In this document: piece by piece, positions 19,461-29,536 of the stretch | How positions within the stretch are numbered: the first letter of the stretch is position 1 | Layout of the letters: every line of letters starts with the position of its first letter | NCBI RefSeq assembly: GCF_900635815.1 | Contig: NZ_LR134173.1 | Coordinates: 248,001-312,000 of the forward strand | Reading direction: 5' to 3' | From: Legionella cherrii | GTDB taxonomy: Bacteria > Pseudomonadota > Gammaproteobacteria > Legionellales > Legionellaceae | Length of the DNA: 64,000 bases | The notes under the pieces: model-generated | Databases searched by the model: none | Told to the model about the DNA's origin: nothing | The model's input: only the letters and a program-made list of their open reading frames with translations | Translations under genes and position numbers: made by a program

Positions 19461-19525
19461 TAATATAACGCAGAATTATTTCGCAGCACCCGGACTCCAT
19501 TTTAACGATAGATTTAGTGAACTCG

Positions 19526-21067
19526 ATGATTAAAACATATCAAGCACCCCAAGGCTCACAAAGAGTATTCATTACTTTGTCGGTCATGCTTGCAACAGTG
19601 ATGCAATCATTGGATACAACCATTGCTAATGTAGCCTTACCCCACATGCAAGGTGGGATGGGCGCGACTCAAGAACAAATTTCTTGGGTTCTTACTTCCT
19701 ACATTGTTGCCGCAGCGATATTCACTCCTTTGACGGGGTTTCTAGGTGAGCGCTTTGGAAGAAAACGAATTTTTATTTGGTCCGTGATTGGTTTCACCAT
19801 AGCCTCCATGCTTTGTGGTGCTGCGCAGAGTTTGTCGCAAATTGTCTTATTCCGCTTACTTCAAGGTGTTTGTGGCGCCAGTTTGATTCCCATCTCCCAA
19901 TCCATACTTTTAGATTCAAATCCTCCAGAAAAACACGGTTCAGCAATGGCTATTTGGGGTATGGGGGTTATGGTTGGCCCCATTCTTGGCCCCTCTCTAG
20001 GCGGATGGCTTACTGAGTACTACAACTGGCGATGGGTCTTCTACATTAATCTGCCCTTTGGGGCACTTGCCTGGATTGGTTTAACTATGTTTCTTCAGGA
20101 AAATAAGCTAAAAACTGAAAAACATTTTGATTTAATGGGATTTGCCTTTTTAAGTATTGCAATCGGCTCATTGCAGCTGTTTCTTGACCGGGGTGAGTCA
20201 CTGGATTGGCTTAATAGCAATGAAATAATTATTGAGGGATTAGTCGCCCTTATCTGCTTGTATTTATTTATTGCCCATATACTCACTTCCAGGACTCCTT
20301 TTATCGATCCATCCATGTTTAAAGATCGAAATTTTAGCGTAGGGCTGACTTTTATTTTTATTATTGGAATTATTTTACTGGCTACCATGGCCTTACTGCC
20401 GCCTTACATGCAAGGTTTAATGAATTATCCGGTAATTGACGTAGGCATACTCTTAGCTCCTAGAGGGGTAGGCACTATGATGGCCATGATGATTGTAAGC
20501 AAGTTATCTGGAAAAATTGATGCGCGTTATCAAATTGGTTTGGGATTAATTTTAACGGATTACTCTTTATGGCTTATGACCTTATTCAATGTGAACATCA
20601 GCAATAGCGATATCATTTCTTCAGGAATTATTCAAGGATTGGGGCTGGGTTTTATTTTTGTCCCGTTATCGACACTTACGTTCGCGAGCTTACCCCCGCA
20701 GTATCGCAATGACGGCACTTCATTATTTAGCTTACTCAGAAATATCGGCAGCAGTATCGGTATTTCCATAGTCATGACCAAATTAGCCCAAAACACTCAA
20801 GCAAATCATTCTGCCTTTGCCCATTTTATTACTCCATTTAACATCAGTTTAAACCATGCAAGTGAGCTAGGAGTCTTTAATCTACAGTCAACACAAGGAC
20901 TGGCCATTCTTGATGCAACGGTAACCAAACAAGCTGTATTACTTGCATACTTACAAGATTTTCGCTTCATGATGTGGTTGGTCTTATGTGCTTTTCCACT
21001 TTTGTTTTTGCTTAGACCACCGTCCAAAAAATCAACTACTTCTCAACTTCCCGAATTTGAAATATGA
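19526..21067 (+). CDS. DHA2-family MFS drug efflux transporter (EmrB-like)
   Basis: This inner-membrane proton-driven exporter of about 513 residues should have 14 membrane helices. Family marks are LDTTIANVALPHMQGG (about 27-42), the motif A region GFLGERFGRKRIFIW (about 72-86), and the antiporter motif C region GMGVMVGPILGPSLGGWLTEY (split near residue 150). A GTG three codons upstream (19517) could also start it; neither has a strong ribosome site, and I prefer the ATG. With the preceding adaptor it forms an EmrAB-like pair; substrates are not predictable. Confidence 0.88.
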   Translation: MIKTYQAPQGSQRVFITLSVMLATVMQSLDTTIANVALPHMQGGMGATQEQISWVLTSYIVAAAIFTPLTGFLGERFGRKRIFIWSVIGFTIASMLCGAAQSLSQIVLFRLLQGVCGASLIPISQSILLDSNPPEKHGSAMAIWGMGVMVGPILGPSLGGWLTEYYNWRWVFYINLPFGALAWIGLTMFLQENKLKTEKHFDLMGFAFLSIAIGSLQLFLDRGESLDWLNSNEIIIEGLVALICLYLFIAHILTSRTPFIDPSMFKDRNFSVGLTFIFIIGIILLATMALLPPYMQGLMNYPVIDVGILLAPRGVGTMMAMMIVSKLSGKIDARYQIGLGLILTDYSLWLMTLFNVNISNSDIISSGIIQGLGLGFIFVPLSTLTFASLPPQYRNDGTSLFSLLRNIGSSIGISIVMTKLAQNTQANHSAFAHFITPFNISLNHASELGVFNLQSTQGLAILDATVTKQAVLLAYLQDFRFMMWLVLCAFPLLFLLRPPSKKSTTSQLPEFEI

Positions 21068-21150
21068 TAGCTCCAGTGAGCCGGCAAACTCACTGCTCAT
21101 AACAAACCTCATTCCTTCACTTTCTCAGTGAGTTTAGAACGAGGTCAATG

Positions 21151-21181
21151 CACTGACCCATGTTGGCAGTGACTTTTTTTT
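21151..21181 (+). terminator. Intrinsic terminator after the efflux transporter
   Basis: CACTG-a-CC and GG-CAGTG form a stem with one bulged base, followed two bases later by eight T bases. It lies about 85 bp past the transporter stop and before panB. A second hairpin without a T-run (CAGTGAG at 21074-21080, CTCACTG at 21089-21095) lies just after the stop codon. Confidence 0.65.
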
Positions 21182-21278
21182 AACTTTTTTGGAGGACTTG
21201 ATCCATGCGACAGGTACCTAGAGTGAATCTCGCTTTTCATCATTATGCTTGCTTCATTTTTTTAAGGGGTAACGCATC

Positions 21279-22067
21279 ATGAAGATACATGATTTTAAAC
21301 GTAAAAAAGAAGAACAACAAAAAATTTCCATGATTACCTGCTACGATTATCCATCCGCCTGCATTGTCGCTGAATCCAATATTGATTGCGTTCTCGTTGG
21401 CGACTCTGTAGCGATGGCAGTTCATGGCCATGAGACAACAATCATGGCGACTATAGAGATGATGACACTGCATACTCAAGCTGTAGCACGTGGATTAAAA
21501 CAGCAATTTTTAATCAGTGATCTCCCTTTTTTAAGCCATAAAACCTCAATGGCTCAAACGGTTGAACATGTAAAGCGCCTATTACAAGCCGGGGCACAGG
21601 CAGTGAAAATTGAAGGAGGAGATACAGATACCTGTAATACCATTTCCTATTTAGTCAATGCAGGGGTTCCTGTTATAGGCCATATCGGTTTAACACCTCA
21701 ATCCATCCATCAATTGGGTGGCTATAAAGTACAAGGAAAAAATCAAGAACAAGCAGAAAAACTTATCCAACAAGCACTTGATTTAGAGGCTGCCGGTTGT
21801 TTTGCTCTTGTCATCGAATGTGTGCCCCAACAATTGGCACATATCATAACTCAGTCATTGGCTATACCTACTATTGGTATTGGGGCCGGCTCTGATACTG
21901 ATGGCCAAGTCCTTGTTTGGCATGATATGTTGGGTTTACAAACTGATTTTAATCCAAAGTTTGTTAAACGATTCATCCAAGGTAAGGACATTCTCCTGAA
22001 TGCATTAAATGCCTATGCACAACAGGTACAGCAAGTGAGTTTCCCAACGACTGAACATTCATTTTAA
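21279..22067 (+). CDS. panB: 3-methyl-2-oxobutanoate hydroxymethyltransferase
   Basis: PanB makes ketopantoate from 2-oxoisovalerate using methylene-tetrahydrofolate, the first step of pantothenate synthesis. The 262 residues show the family motifs ITCYDYPSACIV (about 19-30), CVLVGDSVAM (about 38-47, with the metal-binding Asp), AVKIEGG (about 107), PVIGHIGLTPQS (about 131-142) and PTIGIGAGSDTDGQVLVWHD (about 196-215). AGGGG-like bases precede the ATG. panC follows after 136 bp with a hairpin between. Confidence 0.96.
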   Translation: MKIHDFKRKKEEQQKISMITCYDYPSACIVAESNIDCVLVGDSVAMAVHGHETTIMATIEMMTLHTQAVARGLKQQFLISDLPFLSHKTSMAQTVEHVKRLLQAGAQAVKIEGGDTDTCNTISYLVNAGVPVIGHIGLTPQSIHQLGGYKVQGKNQEQAEKLIQQALDLEAAGCFALVIECVPQQLAHIITQSLAIPTIGIGAGSDTDGQVLVWHDMLGLQTDFNPKFVKRFIQGKDILLNALNAYAQQVQQVSFPTTEHSF

Positions 22068-22081
22068 TTGACGTGAATCCG

Positions 22082-22111
22082 ACATAAAAGGCCTATAAGT
22101 GTCTTTTATGT
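22082..22111 (+). promoter_or_regulatory. Hairpin between panB and panC
   Basis: ACATAAAAG (22082-22090) and CTTTTATGT (22103-22111) form a perfect 9-bp stem with a 12-nt loop, 14 bp after the panB stop. No T-run follows. It could slow readthrough or protect the panB 3' end. Confidence 0.55.
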
Positions 22112-22203
22112 TGTTCAACAAGCGCGATTTTTATATCGAACCACATTAATTAAAAATGTATTCAATCATTTTAATAATAGGGTTAAATCTGTAGGAGCAA
22201 CTT

Positions 22204-22968
22204 ATGCAAATTTTCCACAACCTTGATGAATGGATAAGCTTTCGTAAAACATTATCTCCCTCACAAACTCTTGGCTTTGCACCAACAATGGGTAATTTAC
22301 ATGCAGGGCATGCCTCTTTATTTTTAGCGAGCCAAAAGGAAAATCAACATACTGTTTCAAGCTTATTTGTCAATCCGACGCAATTTAATCAAGCAGACGA
22401 CTTTAACAATTATCCCCGCACTTTAGAAGCTGATCTTAAGATTATGGAAGATTCTGGCGTTGATTTTTGTATTCTTCCTAATGAACAATCAATGTATGCG
22501 GATCAATACAATTACCAGGTACACGAAAATCAGCTTTGCCAACTGATGGAAGGAAAACATAGGCCAGGACATTTTAATGGAGTATTAACGGTAGTAATGA
22601 AGTTATTCAATCTGGTTAAACCGCATAGAGCTTATTTCGGTGAAAAAGATTATCAACAATACCTGTTAATTCAAGGAATGGTTAAGGCTTTTTTTATGGA
22701 TATAGAAATTAAAGCCTGCCCCACCATTCGTGAAGCAAGTGGTTTGGCTTACAGTTCTCGCAATAATCGACTCAATAAGGAACAGAAAGCTTTAGCGGAA
22801 CAATTTGCCGCACTATTTCATCAAAAAGAGCTCAGCTGTGCACAAATCATTGAACGATTAACTGCAAAAGGGATTGCTGTAGAATATGTTGAAGAGCATC
22901 AAAATCGTCGTTTTGCTGCAATACGAATTGATCAGATCCGGTTAATTGATAATTATTCTTTAGAATAA
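22204..22968 (+). CDS. panC: Pantothenate synthetase
   Basis: PanC condenses pantoate with beta-alanine using ATP. The nucleotidyltransferase-type motif is [13 protein letters not shown] (about 27-39). Further family motifs are [20 protein letters not shown] (about 55-74), [13 protein letters not shown] (about 143-155) and [15 protein letters not shown] (about 177-191), the last with the SSRN signature. At 254 residues it is somewhat shorter than many PanC proteins, mainly in the C-terminal domain. A strong terminator follows. panD is not in this window. Confidence 0.95.
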   Translation: MQIFHNLDEWISFRKTLSPSQTLGFAPTMGNLHAGHASLFLASQKENQHTVSSLFVNPTQFNQADDFNNYPRTLEADLKIMEDSGVDFCILPNEQSMYADQYNYQVHENQLCQLMEGKHRPGHFNGVLTVVMKLFNLVKPHRAYFGEKDYQQYLLIQGMVKAFFMDIEIKACPTIREASGLAYSSRNNRLNKEQKALAEQFAALFHQKELSCAQIIERLTAKGIAVEYVEEHQNRRFAAIRIDQIRLIDNYSLE

Positions 22969-22992
22969 TTTTGAGCCCTTTCAAAACTTTAG

Positions 22993-23025
22993 CCTGGGTT
23001 GAGCGGCTGCCAAACCCAGGTTTTT
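22993..23025 (+). terminator. Strong intrinsic terminator after panC
   Basis: CCTGGGTT (22993-23000) and AACCCAGG (23013-23020) make a perfect 8-bp stem around a 12-nt loop, directly followed by TTTTT. It is 25 bp after the panC stop codon. Confidence 0.9.
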
Positions 23026-23205
23026 ATTCAAATTAATCGTTTATAAAGACTCAAGTATTTGAATAGAACCCGTCAAATTTTAATCGATTGAGCGCATTAT
23101 TGCCTGCACATCCTCTATTGCCTAATCAGTGTGTTGATAGAGGCAAGAAACCCTCAAAGTCCTCAATTGAGACATTCTGGAAATTCCTGGTTGCAAGCAA
23201 CCAGG

Positions 23206-26200
23206 CTACAATAATTCTGGAATTGCTTCGCCTGGAACTTCTTCCGTAATCGCCGGCTGTGGAGCAACTTGCTGATATTGGGTTCCAAGCGCTGTTGATT
23301 GTGCCGGAATACCAGCCCAATGAGTATTTTCAGGCAAACGCTCCCCTTTCATTAATAAAGAAAGGCTTCCTAAAGAAGAGTTTTCTTCCATTAGAGTATT
23401 GTAGAGAACAATTGAACCTACCCCTATATTGCACCCTGAACCAATGGTCACATTAGAGACTTTGAATATTCTATCTTCATAAAGATGAGTTTGAATGATG
23501 GTCTCTGCATTAATACATACATCATTGCCTATAGTAATTAGGTCAAATTCTGAAAACTCAGCGCTGTCAGTGAAAACTCTTTTACCCGCTTTAGTTCCAA
23601 GACAACGATGTATCCAAAGTGCGAAAGGAGTTCCTAAAACTTTGTTCGTTAAATGGGGGTTCGTATAGTAGTTATACGAATACTCAATCACATCATTTTT
23701 CCAAATAAAAGGATCCCAAATCGGTTTCGTTAAAGGCTTCAATCTACCCAACATCAACCACTTAAGAGCAACCAAGACTCCAACGAGACAGACTGTAAAG
23801 AACATTTCGGCTGGTGGTAGAACTAACGCGGTAGCAAACCAAGAATATTCACTTAACATATAGTCTAAAACGTAAAGCATATTGAATAATGCAATCAATG
23901 AAAAAGTTGACGGTAAAATAATTCGCATAAACTCAATGGCTAAACGCATGCAGTACAGTTTTTTTGATGGATAAAATGTATCCTTATCAGAAAAACCAAC
24001 AAATAATTCTCGTTTTGGCAAAAAGACAGCTGGTGAACCCAACCAAGCAGAATAAGGCTGTGTTGCTTTGTCTCCAGGTGGTGTCACAGACAAACACCCG
24101 AGTAAAGCACCTTCCCCCATTGATTTACCTGCTGGTAATAAACTTACATTACCTACAAAAGCTCTTCGTCCAACAGTTACAGGAGCAAAAGAAATAAAAC
24201 CATTACAGACGCTGGGCCAAGCCAAAGCGACTGAACTGGCTGCAAAGCCACCTTCTTCAATGGTTACTAGATCAGGAATAATATGAGGGGTCTCTCCCAG
24301 TTCTACGCCTTTACCCAGTTTTGCACCCAACAGGCGTAAAAACATAGGCAAGTACAAAGTATCTGCCATCACTGAGATTTCATCGCCATCTAATAATTTC
24401 ACCATAATCCAATGGCGGAAATAATAAAAACTCTTTAAAGGATATTCGCCAGGTTTTATCTTATCCATAATGATCTTTTTACAGATTACGATGCATAAAT
24501 AATATAATCCTAAAAAGAGTACCGCGCCTAAAGGTATGGCAAAAAACATCGTGGTAAAATAATGACTTTGATCATAGTAATAGCTAATCAAAGAGATCGA
24601 TGGGATTAAGCATAAGTAATACACCACCATCACAAAAACAACGCCTAAATAGTGCAAAATACCAAACAGGGTATTTTCCAACATAGTCGATTCTTCAACT
24701 GCAATTTTTTTCCGGGTAACATGGTCAGCAGGTGCAGTACCAGCCAATGCAGGAGAACCAGCAAAATAGGTCCCTTGAGGGATTAAACCTTGATCATGAA
24801 GCATAGACATGTCATCCAAAACCCCATTATCTTCAATCTGTGTATTTAAACCCACCACTGCACGTGAGCCCACATAGCAATTATTGCCTATATTGATAGA
24901 GCCAATCTTTAACCAGCCATCTTCAACTATATACCCATTAAGTCTGCAATCAGAACCTATAGAAGTATTATCTCCTACTGTTAATAAATCATGTGCAGAA
25001 ACCTGCATGGAACCCAAATGACAATTTTTTCCTATTTTGGCGCCTAACAATCGATAATATATAGCGGCTAACGGTGAGCCGACCAAAAATTTGGCCAAGA
25101 ACAAATTCTTGAGCAGTCTTTGTACCAACCACCAACGAAAATAAAACCACCCCCAAAGCGGATATTCACCAGGTTTCACCCGGCCAAGTAAAATCCACTT
25201 CAAACAAATCGTGATAAATAACGAAATGATGGGCATAGATAAAAACAAAGCTAAAAACGCCAGTTGTGATTCTCTAGAAATAATCGAATACTCAGAACTC
25301 ACCCAGCTGTAACACAAAATAACAGCCAATAGTTGTAAAGTACCTACTGCATATTGCAATAAACATCCAAAAAATTGACCAACACCACATAAATAATACT
25401 TCCACTGAGGTGCTCGGTATTTTTTCTTAGCCGCTTGTTCTTCGTTTACATGAGAATTGGCATTAAGCGCACTAAATTTCTGTTCCAACTGACTAATTGT
25501 TGGATTTTTATATAAATCAAGAATTGAGATATTTTTTAAAGCAGGTATTTTGCGTAAGTTAGAGATCACTTTCGCCGCATGTAATGAGTGTCCACCCAGA
25601 TCATAGAAAAAATCTGCATCTACAGAAATATTATTACAATCAAATACTTTTTCCCAAACAAGAACAATTTCCCGCGCCAATTCTGTTTTAGGTTCTTTAT
25701 AATTTGTCTCGGTCTTTTGTTGCGTAGGTTTAGGGAGTTCTTTCCGATTTATTTTACCACTCGCTAATACTGGAAATGCTTCTAGGGTTTCGATTAATGC
25801 GGGTAACATATAATCGGGTAAGCGAGATTTTAAAAAGTCTTTCAGTGCATTTACATCAAGAACATGATTTGTATCGAGGATCAAATAGGCAACTAATGTG
25901 GGTTGCTCTAATGCATGTAAACTAACAACTGCCTGCTTAATTCCAGCATATTGCATGATTACCGTTTCAATTTCGTTTAATTCAATGCGAAATCCACGCA
26001 ATTTAATTTGATCATCTACACGCCCAGCAAAACGCAGGTCACCATTAGGCGCTCTGGAAACTAAATCTCCTGTTCGATACAAGCGCTGATTCTTATTTGC
26101 TGGATTTAAGATAAATTTTTCTGCTGTATTCTCCGGCCGATTGACATAACCACGAGCCAAAGCAACTCCAGCAATACACAATTCACCTTCTTCACCATCC

Positions 26201-27210
26201 GCTACTTCTCGCAATTGCTCATCAAGGATAAGCACTTCATAACCGGGTAATGGTTGGCCAATAGTGATTTCTTTGTCGGGATGACACTCTGCATAAGTTG
26301 CAATAATCGTTGCCTCGGTAGGCCCATATGTATTGACGATCCTCAGTCCGTCTCTACTCCAGCGTTTGACTAAAGCAGAAGAACACGTTTCCCCACCTAA
26401 AATTAAAAGCCGCAGATCAGGCAAATGTCCCTCTAAAGCGGACAAAAGAGTAGGTACTGTTGAAAAAACACTGACGCGATGCTGTTGTAAAAACGGAATT
26501 AAACCTAAACCGGAACGCACTTCTTTTGCAGTGCACGCAACAAGAGCGGCACCATTAGCAAAGGCCATCCAAAACTCTTCTAAAGAAGCGTCGAATGCTA
26601 AAGAAAATCCCTGATATACCTTATCATCACTGGTTATACCATAAAGTTTACTAGCAGTGTGTACATAGTGACAAATGCTGCGTTGTGTAATTTCCACCCC
26701 TTTAGGCTTTCCTGTTGAGCCTGAAGTGTAAATGATGTAACACAAGTCATCAGGACTCAAATCATCTCGAATTAATCTTTGTGTGGGACGTTTCGAAATT
26801 TCTTCAGCGAGTGTGTCAATCACATAAGTAGTTGGCCATGCCAGTTTTTTTTGGGCCAATTGCAGGGAAGAAGTTAAAACTGCATCAAAAGGGAGATCAG
26901 AAAAAATGTAGTTAATCCGCTCATCTGGATAATCTACTTCAATAGGCACATAAGCTGCGCCTGTTTTTAACGTAGCGAGTATAGCAACATAACATTCTAT
27001 AGAACGTTCTAGTAGAATGCCGACAATGCTCCCCTTGGTAATTTTGTTTTCATAAAGAAAATGAGCTAATTGATTGGCGCGATTTTCTAATTCTAGATAA
27101 GAAATAAATGCATTATCACAAATCAATGCGATATTACTTGAATAATTATCAGCTGATAGTTCAAAAAAATGATGCAATTGCATAGTGTTATAACCGGGTG
27201 AAAAACTCAA
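23206..27210 (-). CDS. Pls/PosA-like nonribosomal peptide synthetase with membrane and beta-helix domains
   Basis: The 1334-residue protein has an adenylation domain (about 10-500: CYIIYTSGSTGKPKGVE, TYGPTEATI, YRTGDL, DDQIKLRGFRIELNEIE), a carrier domain with the phosphopantetheine serine in DLGGHSLHAAKVI (about 549), then three repeats of membrane helices plus left-handed beta-helix (hexapeptide) domains, near 730-850, 960-1080 and 1190-1310. This is the layout of epsilon-poly-L-lysine synthetase Pls, where the membrane part joins amino acids without a condensation domain. The start is a TTG: AGGAG lies 9 nt before it, while the downstream ATG (27183) has no ribosome site. The product is unknown. 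It is a single gene. Confidence 0.85.
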   Translation of the reverse strand: MSFSPGYNTMQLHHFFELSADNYSSNIALICDNAFISYLELENRANQLAHFLYENKITKGSIVGILLERSIECYVAILATLKTGAAYVPIEVDYPDERINYIFSDLPFDAVLTSSLQLAQKKLAWPTTYVIDTLAEEISKRPTQRLIRDDLSPDDLCYIIYTSGSTGKPKGVEITQRSICHYVHTASKLYGITSDDKVYQGFSLAFDASLEEFWMAFANGAALVACTAKEVRSGLGLIPFLQQHRVSVFSTVPTLLSALEGHLPDLRLLILGGETCSSALVKRWSRDGLRIVNTYGPTEATIIATYAECHPDKEITIGQPLPGYEVLILDEQLREVADGEEGELCIAGVALARGYVNRPENTAEKFILNPANKNQRLYRTGDLVSRAPNGDLRFAGRVDDQIKLRGFRIELNEIETVIMQYAGIKQAVVSLHALEQPTLVAYLILDTNHVLDVNALKDFLKSRLPDYMLPALIETLEAFPVLASGKINRKELPKPTQQKTETNYKEPKTELAREIVLVWEKVFDCNNISVDADFFYDLGGHSLHAAKVISNLRKIPALKNISILDLYKNPTISQLEQKFSALNANSHVNEEQAAKKKYRAPQWKYYLCGVGQFFGCLLQYAVGTLQLLAVILCYSWVSSEYSIISRESQLAFLALFLSMPIISLFITICLKWILLGRVKPGEYPLWGWFYFRWWLVQRLLKNLFLAKFLVGSPLAAIYYRLLGAKIGKNCHLGSMQVSAHDLLTVGDNTSIGSDCRLNGYIVEDGWLKIGSINIGNNCYVGSRAVVGLNTQIEDNGVLDDMSMLHDQGLIPQGTYFAGSPALAGTAPADHVTRKKIAVEESTMLENTLFGILHYLGVVFVMVVYYLCLIPSISLISYYYDQSHYFTTMFFAIPLGAVLFLGLYYLCIVICKKIIMDKIKPGEYPLKSFYYFRHWIMVKLLDGDEISVMADTLYLPMFLRLLGAKLGKGVELGETPHIIPDLVTIEEGGFAASSVALAWPSVCNGFISFAPVTVGRRAFVGNVSLLPAGKSMGEGALLGCLSVTPPGDKATQPYSAWLGSPAVFLPKRELFVGFSDKDTFYPSKKLYCMRLAIEFMRIILPSTFSLIALFNMLYVLDYMLSEYSWFATALVLPPAEMFFTVCLVGVLVALKWLMLGRLKPLTKPIWDPFIWKNDVIEYSYNYYTNPHLTNKVLGTPFALWIHRCLGTKAGKRVFTDSAEFSEFDLITIGNDVCINAETIIQTHLYEDRIFKVSNVTIGSGCNIGVGSIVLYNTLMEENSSLGSLSLLMKGERLPENTHWAGIPAQSTALGTQYQQVAPQPAITEEVPGEAIPELL

Positions 27211-27590
27211 ATTGGTTGACTCCTACTAATTGCGCCATTTTTCCACAGTTTAATTGATTTTATTGCTTATTTTTAATAAAAAAGATGCGAGCAAGAACCT
27301 ATATTCTCAATATATTATATTTAACATCAATAGTAAAAGGCTTATGGAAAAAAACACAGAAGCAAGATTATTTTTCGGGGATTATAATTGTTTGTCTAAT
27401 TACAATCGAGCCCATTTGAAATAATTTTTTTAATTTTATTCTTTGTTCTAATCCCCAAAGTATGTCTATTAACAACAAAATGACATAGTGTCTTAATGAA
27501 ACGAAGCACGAAGTTCTAAAATGCTTCCATCTTTCTTCGTTTCATCTAATCCAATTTTCCATGGCCCTCTTTATTAGAAGAAAAAGGAGG
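27211..27590. other. AT-rich gene-free gap with an 11-bp inverted repeat
   Basis: No gene is supported. A perfect 11-bp inverted repeat, ATGAAACGAAG (27496-27506) and CTTCGTTTCAT (27535-27545) with a 28-nt spacer, lies downstream of the dienelactone hydrolase gene and upstream of the synthetase. No T-run follows on either strand. Confidence 0.55.
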
Positions 27591-28304
27591 CTACTTAAAA
27601 ATTTCTTGTAAGAAGTTAGTCATCGATTGCCAGGAGCGTTGCGCGGCAACCTCATTATAGATAGTCCCTAATTGCTTATCATGCGCAAGCGGATTAGTAA
27701 AAGCATGCTGCACATGCCCATACATATGCATTTGCCAATCCACATTGGCTTCGGTCATCTCGTTGCAAAATTCATGAACCTGATCAGGCTGCACCATAGG
27801 GTCGTCATAGCCATGCATTACTAAAATTTTGGCAGTGATGGGCTCAGATTTTAGGTTCCCAGGTTTATGCAACAAGCCATGAAAACTGACTACTCCCTTA
27901 AGATCAGCTCCAGAACGTGCCAACTCAAGAGCACACAAGCCTCCAAAGCAAAAGCCAATAACTGCAACTCGTTTACTATCAACCTCTGACATAGAGCACG
28001 CAGCAGTCAATCCTGCTTGAATGCGTCTTCGTAATAATTTTTGATCAGAAACCAACGGATTCATGAGCGCTTGTTTTTCTTCTGTGGTGGATCCAAGTTG
28101 GCCGTGGCCATACATATCTACAGCAAAACCAACATAGCCCATTTGAGCCAATAACTTTGCTTTCTCACAGGCAAACTCATTACGGCCGGTCCAATCATGA
28201 ACAACTAATACTGCAGGACGTGGGCCAGCAAGAGCCTTATCATAAGCTATGTAGCCATGAAATTCCTGTCCGTTATCATGATAAATATGATTTAAAGTAT
28301 GCAT
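27591..28304 (-). CDS. Dienelactone hydrolase family protein
   Basis: This is a 237-residue alpha/beta hydrolase with a cysteine nucleophile. The elbow is IGFCFGGLCALEL (Cys about residue 123). The probable Asp is in LVMHGYDDPMVQPDQV (about 165-180) and the His in MYGHVQHAFTNP (about 196-207), the last being a typical DLH signature. VLVVHDWTGRNEFACEKA (about 33-50) is the usual N-terminal motif. GGGAG lies 5 bases before the ATG. It is a single cytoplasmic gene and the natural substrate cannot be predicted. Confidence 0.88.
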   Translation of the reverse strand: MHTLNHIYHDNGQEFHGYIAYDKALAGPRPAVLVVHDWTGRNEFACEKAKLLAQMGYVGFAVDMYGHGQLGSTTEEKQALMNPLVSDQKLLRRRIQAGLTAACSMSEVDSKRVAVIGFCFGGLCALELARSGADLKGVVSFHGLLHKPGNLKSEPITAKILVMHGYDDPMVQPDQVHEFCNEMTEANVDWQMHMYGHVQHAFTNPLAHDKQLGTIYNEVAAQRSWQSMTNFLQEIFK

Positions 28305-28563
28305 TGTAGCTCCCTAAATAAGCCATTAAATTCTTTTGAGGCCTAGTTTATAAAATTGGACTAGAGAGATAAAGTCATGAAATAAATTAAGTATTATTTA
28401 ATAGCTCACGATTATCTTAGCCCCGCTTTCACTTGCCCATCGTCCATTTTGCATCATTTTTTTAGTAATCCATCTCAATATTACCCGCAAACAAAGATTA
28501 GAAAAAACCAATAAACAATAATTTATACTAAACTTAAAGTAAAACTCTGAAGGGGATATAATC

Positions 28564-29427
28564 ATGATCACTTCATCATTAATCCATGTACGAGACATTT
28601 TACACGCCCAACTGTGTTATCAGGCATTTATTACACCTATCTTTTTACCTTTGGAAAAAGAATATCGAGATTTTGCAAAATTGGCTTGTGAATTTATCGA
28701 AGGGAGACGCACAGAAGTGATACATAATGAATTCCCGCGGCATCATGTATTACATCGTTTTGCCCCACAAAAAAATTCAAAAGGAAAAAAAGTACTGATT
28801 ACCCATGGATGGATATCACGCGCCGCGTACATGGCTCGTTTAATTGATGTGTTACATCAACAAGGATATGAAGTATATGCGCTTGATTTTCCTGCTCATG
28901 GTGAAGCCAAAGGACTACAGCTCCCTTGGACTGATGCGGTTGCCATTTTGAAGGATACCATCAATCAATATGGTCCTTTCTATGCAGTTATTGGACATTC
29001 TTTTGGCGGTTCTATGTTACTCAATACCCTGAACGTAGCAGGTCAACTGCCTGAATGGCAATTAAAACATAAACCTGAACGTGCGATTTTAATTGCATCA
29101 CCAACACAAATGCGCAGCCCCGTTAACCACATTGCCAAAAAGTTTAAACTGAGTGGACACGGGTACTTGTATTTACGCCAGGTCATGAAGCAGCAAGCGC
29201 GCTTTGACATCAAACTAGTGCGTCTACAACATTTCATTTCTCAATCACCTAATATCGCTTTCTTATGCATTCATGGGGAGCTCGACAAAACGATTAGTAC
29301 TAAAGAATCGATCGAATTCTGTAAAAAATATCCAGATGCCAAACTTTGTCTCCTTCCGGAGGCAAATCATGTGAGTGTATTATTGGATGAACGAGTAGAA
29401 CGCTTAGTAAGTGACTTTTTGGAATAA
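28564..29427 (+). CDS. Alpha/beta hydrolase
   Basis: This is a 287-residue alpha/beta hydrolase. Motifs are VLITHGWISRAAYMARLIDV (about 77-96, oxyanion region), YALDFPAHGEAKG (about 107-119), the nucleophile elbow VIGHSFGGSMLLN (Ser about residue 143), FLCIHGELDKTIS (about 237-249, probable Asp) and LLPEANHVSVLLDE (His about residue 269). No signal peptide is clear. It is a lone gene convergent with rpoH; the substrate is unknown. Confidence 0.85.
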   Translation: MITSSLIHVRDILHAQLCYQAFITPIFLPLEKEYRDFAKLACEFIEGRRTEVIHNEFPRHHVLHRFAPQKNSKGKKVLITHGWISRAAYMARLIDVLHQQGYEVYALDFPAHGEAKGLQLPWTDAVAILKDTINQYGPFYAVIGHSFGGSMLLNTLNVAGQLPEWQLKHKPERAILIASPTQMRSPVNHIAKKFKLSGHGYLYLRQVMKQQARFDIKLVRLQHFISQSPNIAFLCIHGELDKTISTKESIEFCKKYPDAKLCLLPEANHVSVLLDERVERLVSDFLE

Positions 29428-29506
29428 ACGATTAGGAACATAAGCGAGAGGTTATGCTTTGGGGGCTTAAAGTTTGATCAGCAGAATGACTGTTAGGTGA
29501 CTCACT

Positions 29507-29531
29507 GTGTGTCGGGCCAAGCCCAACACAC
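29507..29531. repeat. GTTGGGC-type hairpin between convergent genes
   Basis: GTGTGT-c-GGGC and GCCC-a-ACACAC form a 10-bp stem with one mismatch and a CAA loop, between the ends of the hydrolase (29427) and rpoH (29537). It has no T-run on either strand. A related core (GTTGGGC/GCCCAAC) forms the terminator at 63006-63030. Confidence 0.5.
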
Positions 29532-29536
29532 CTGTA

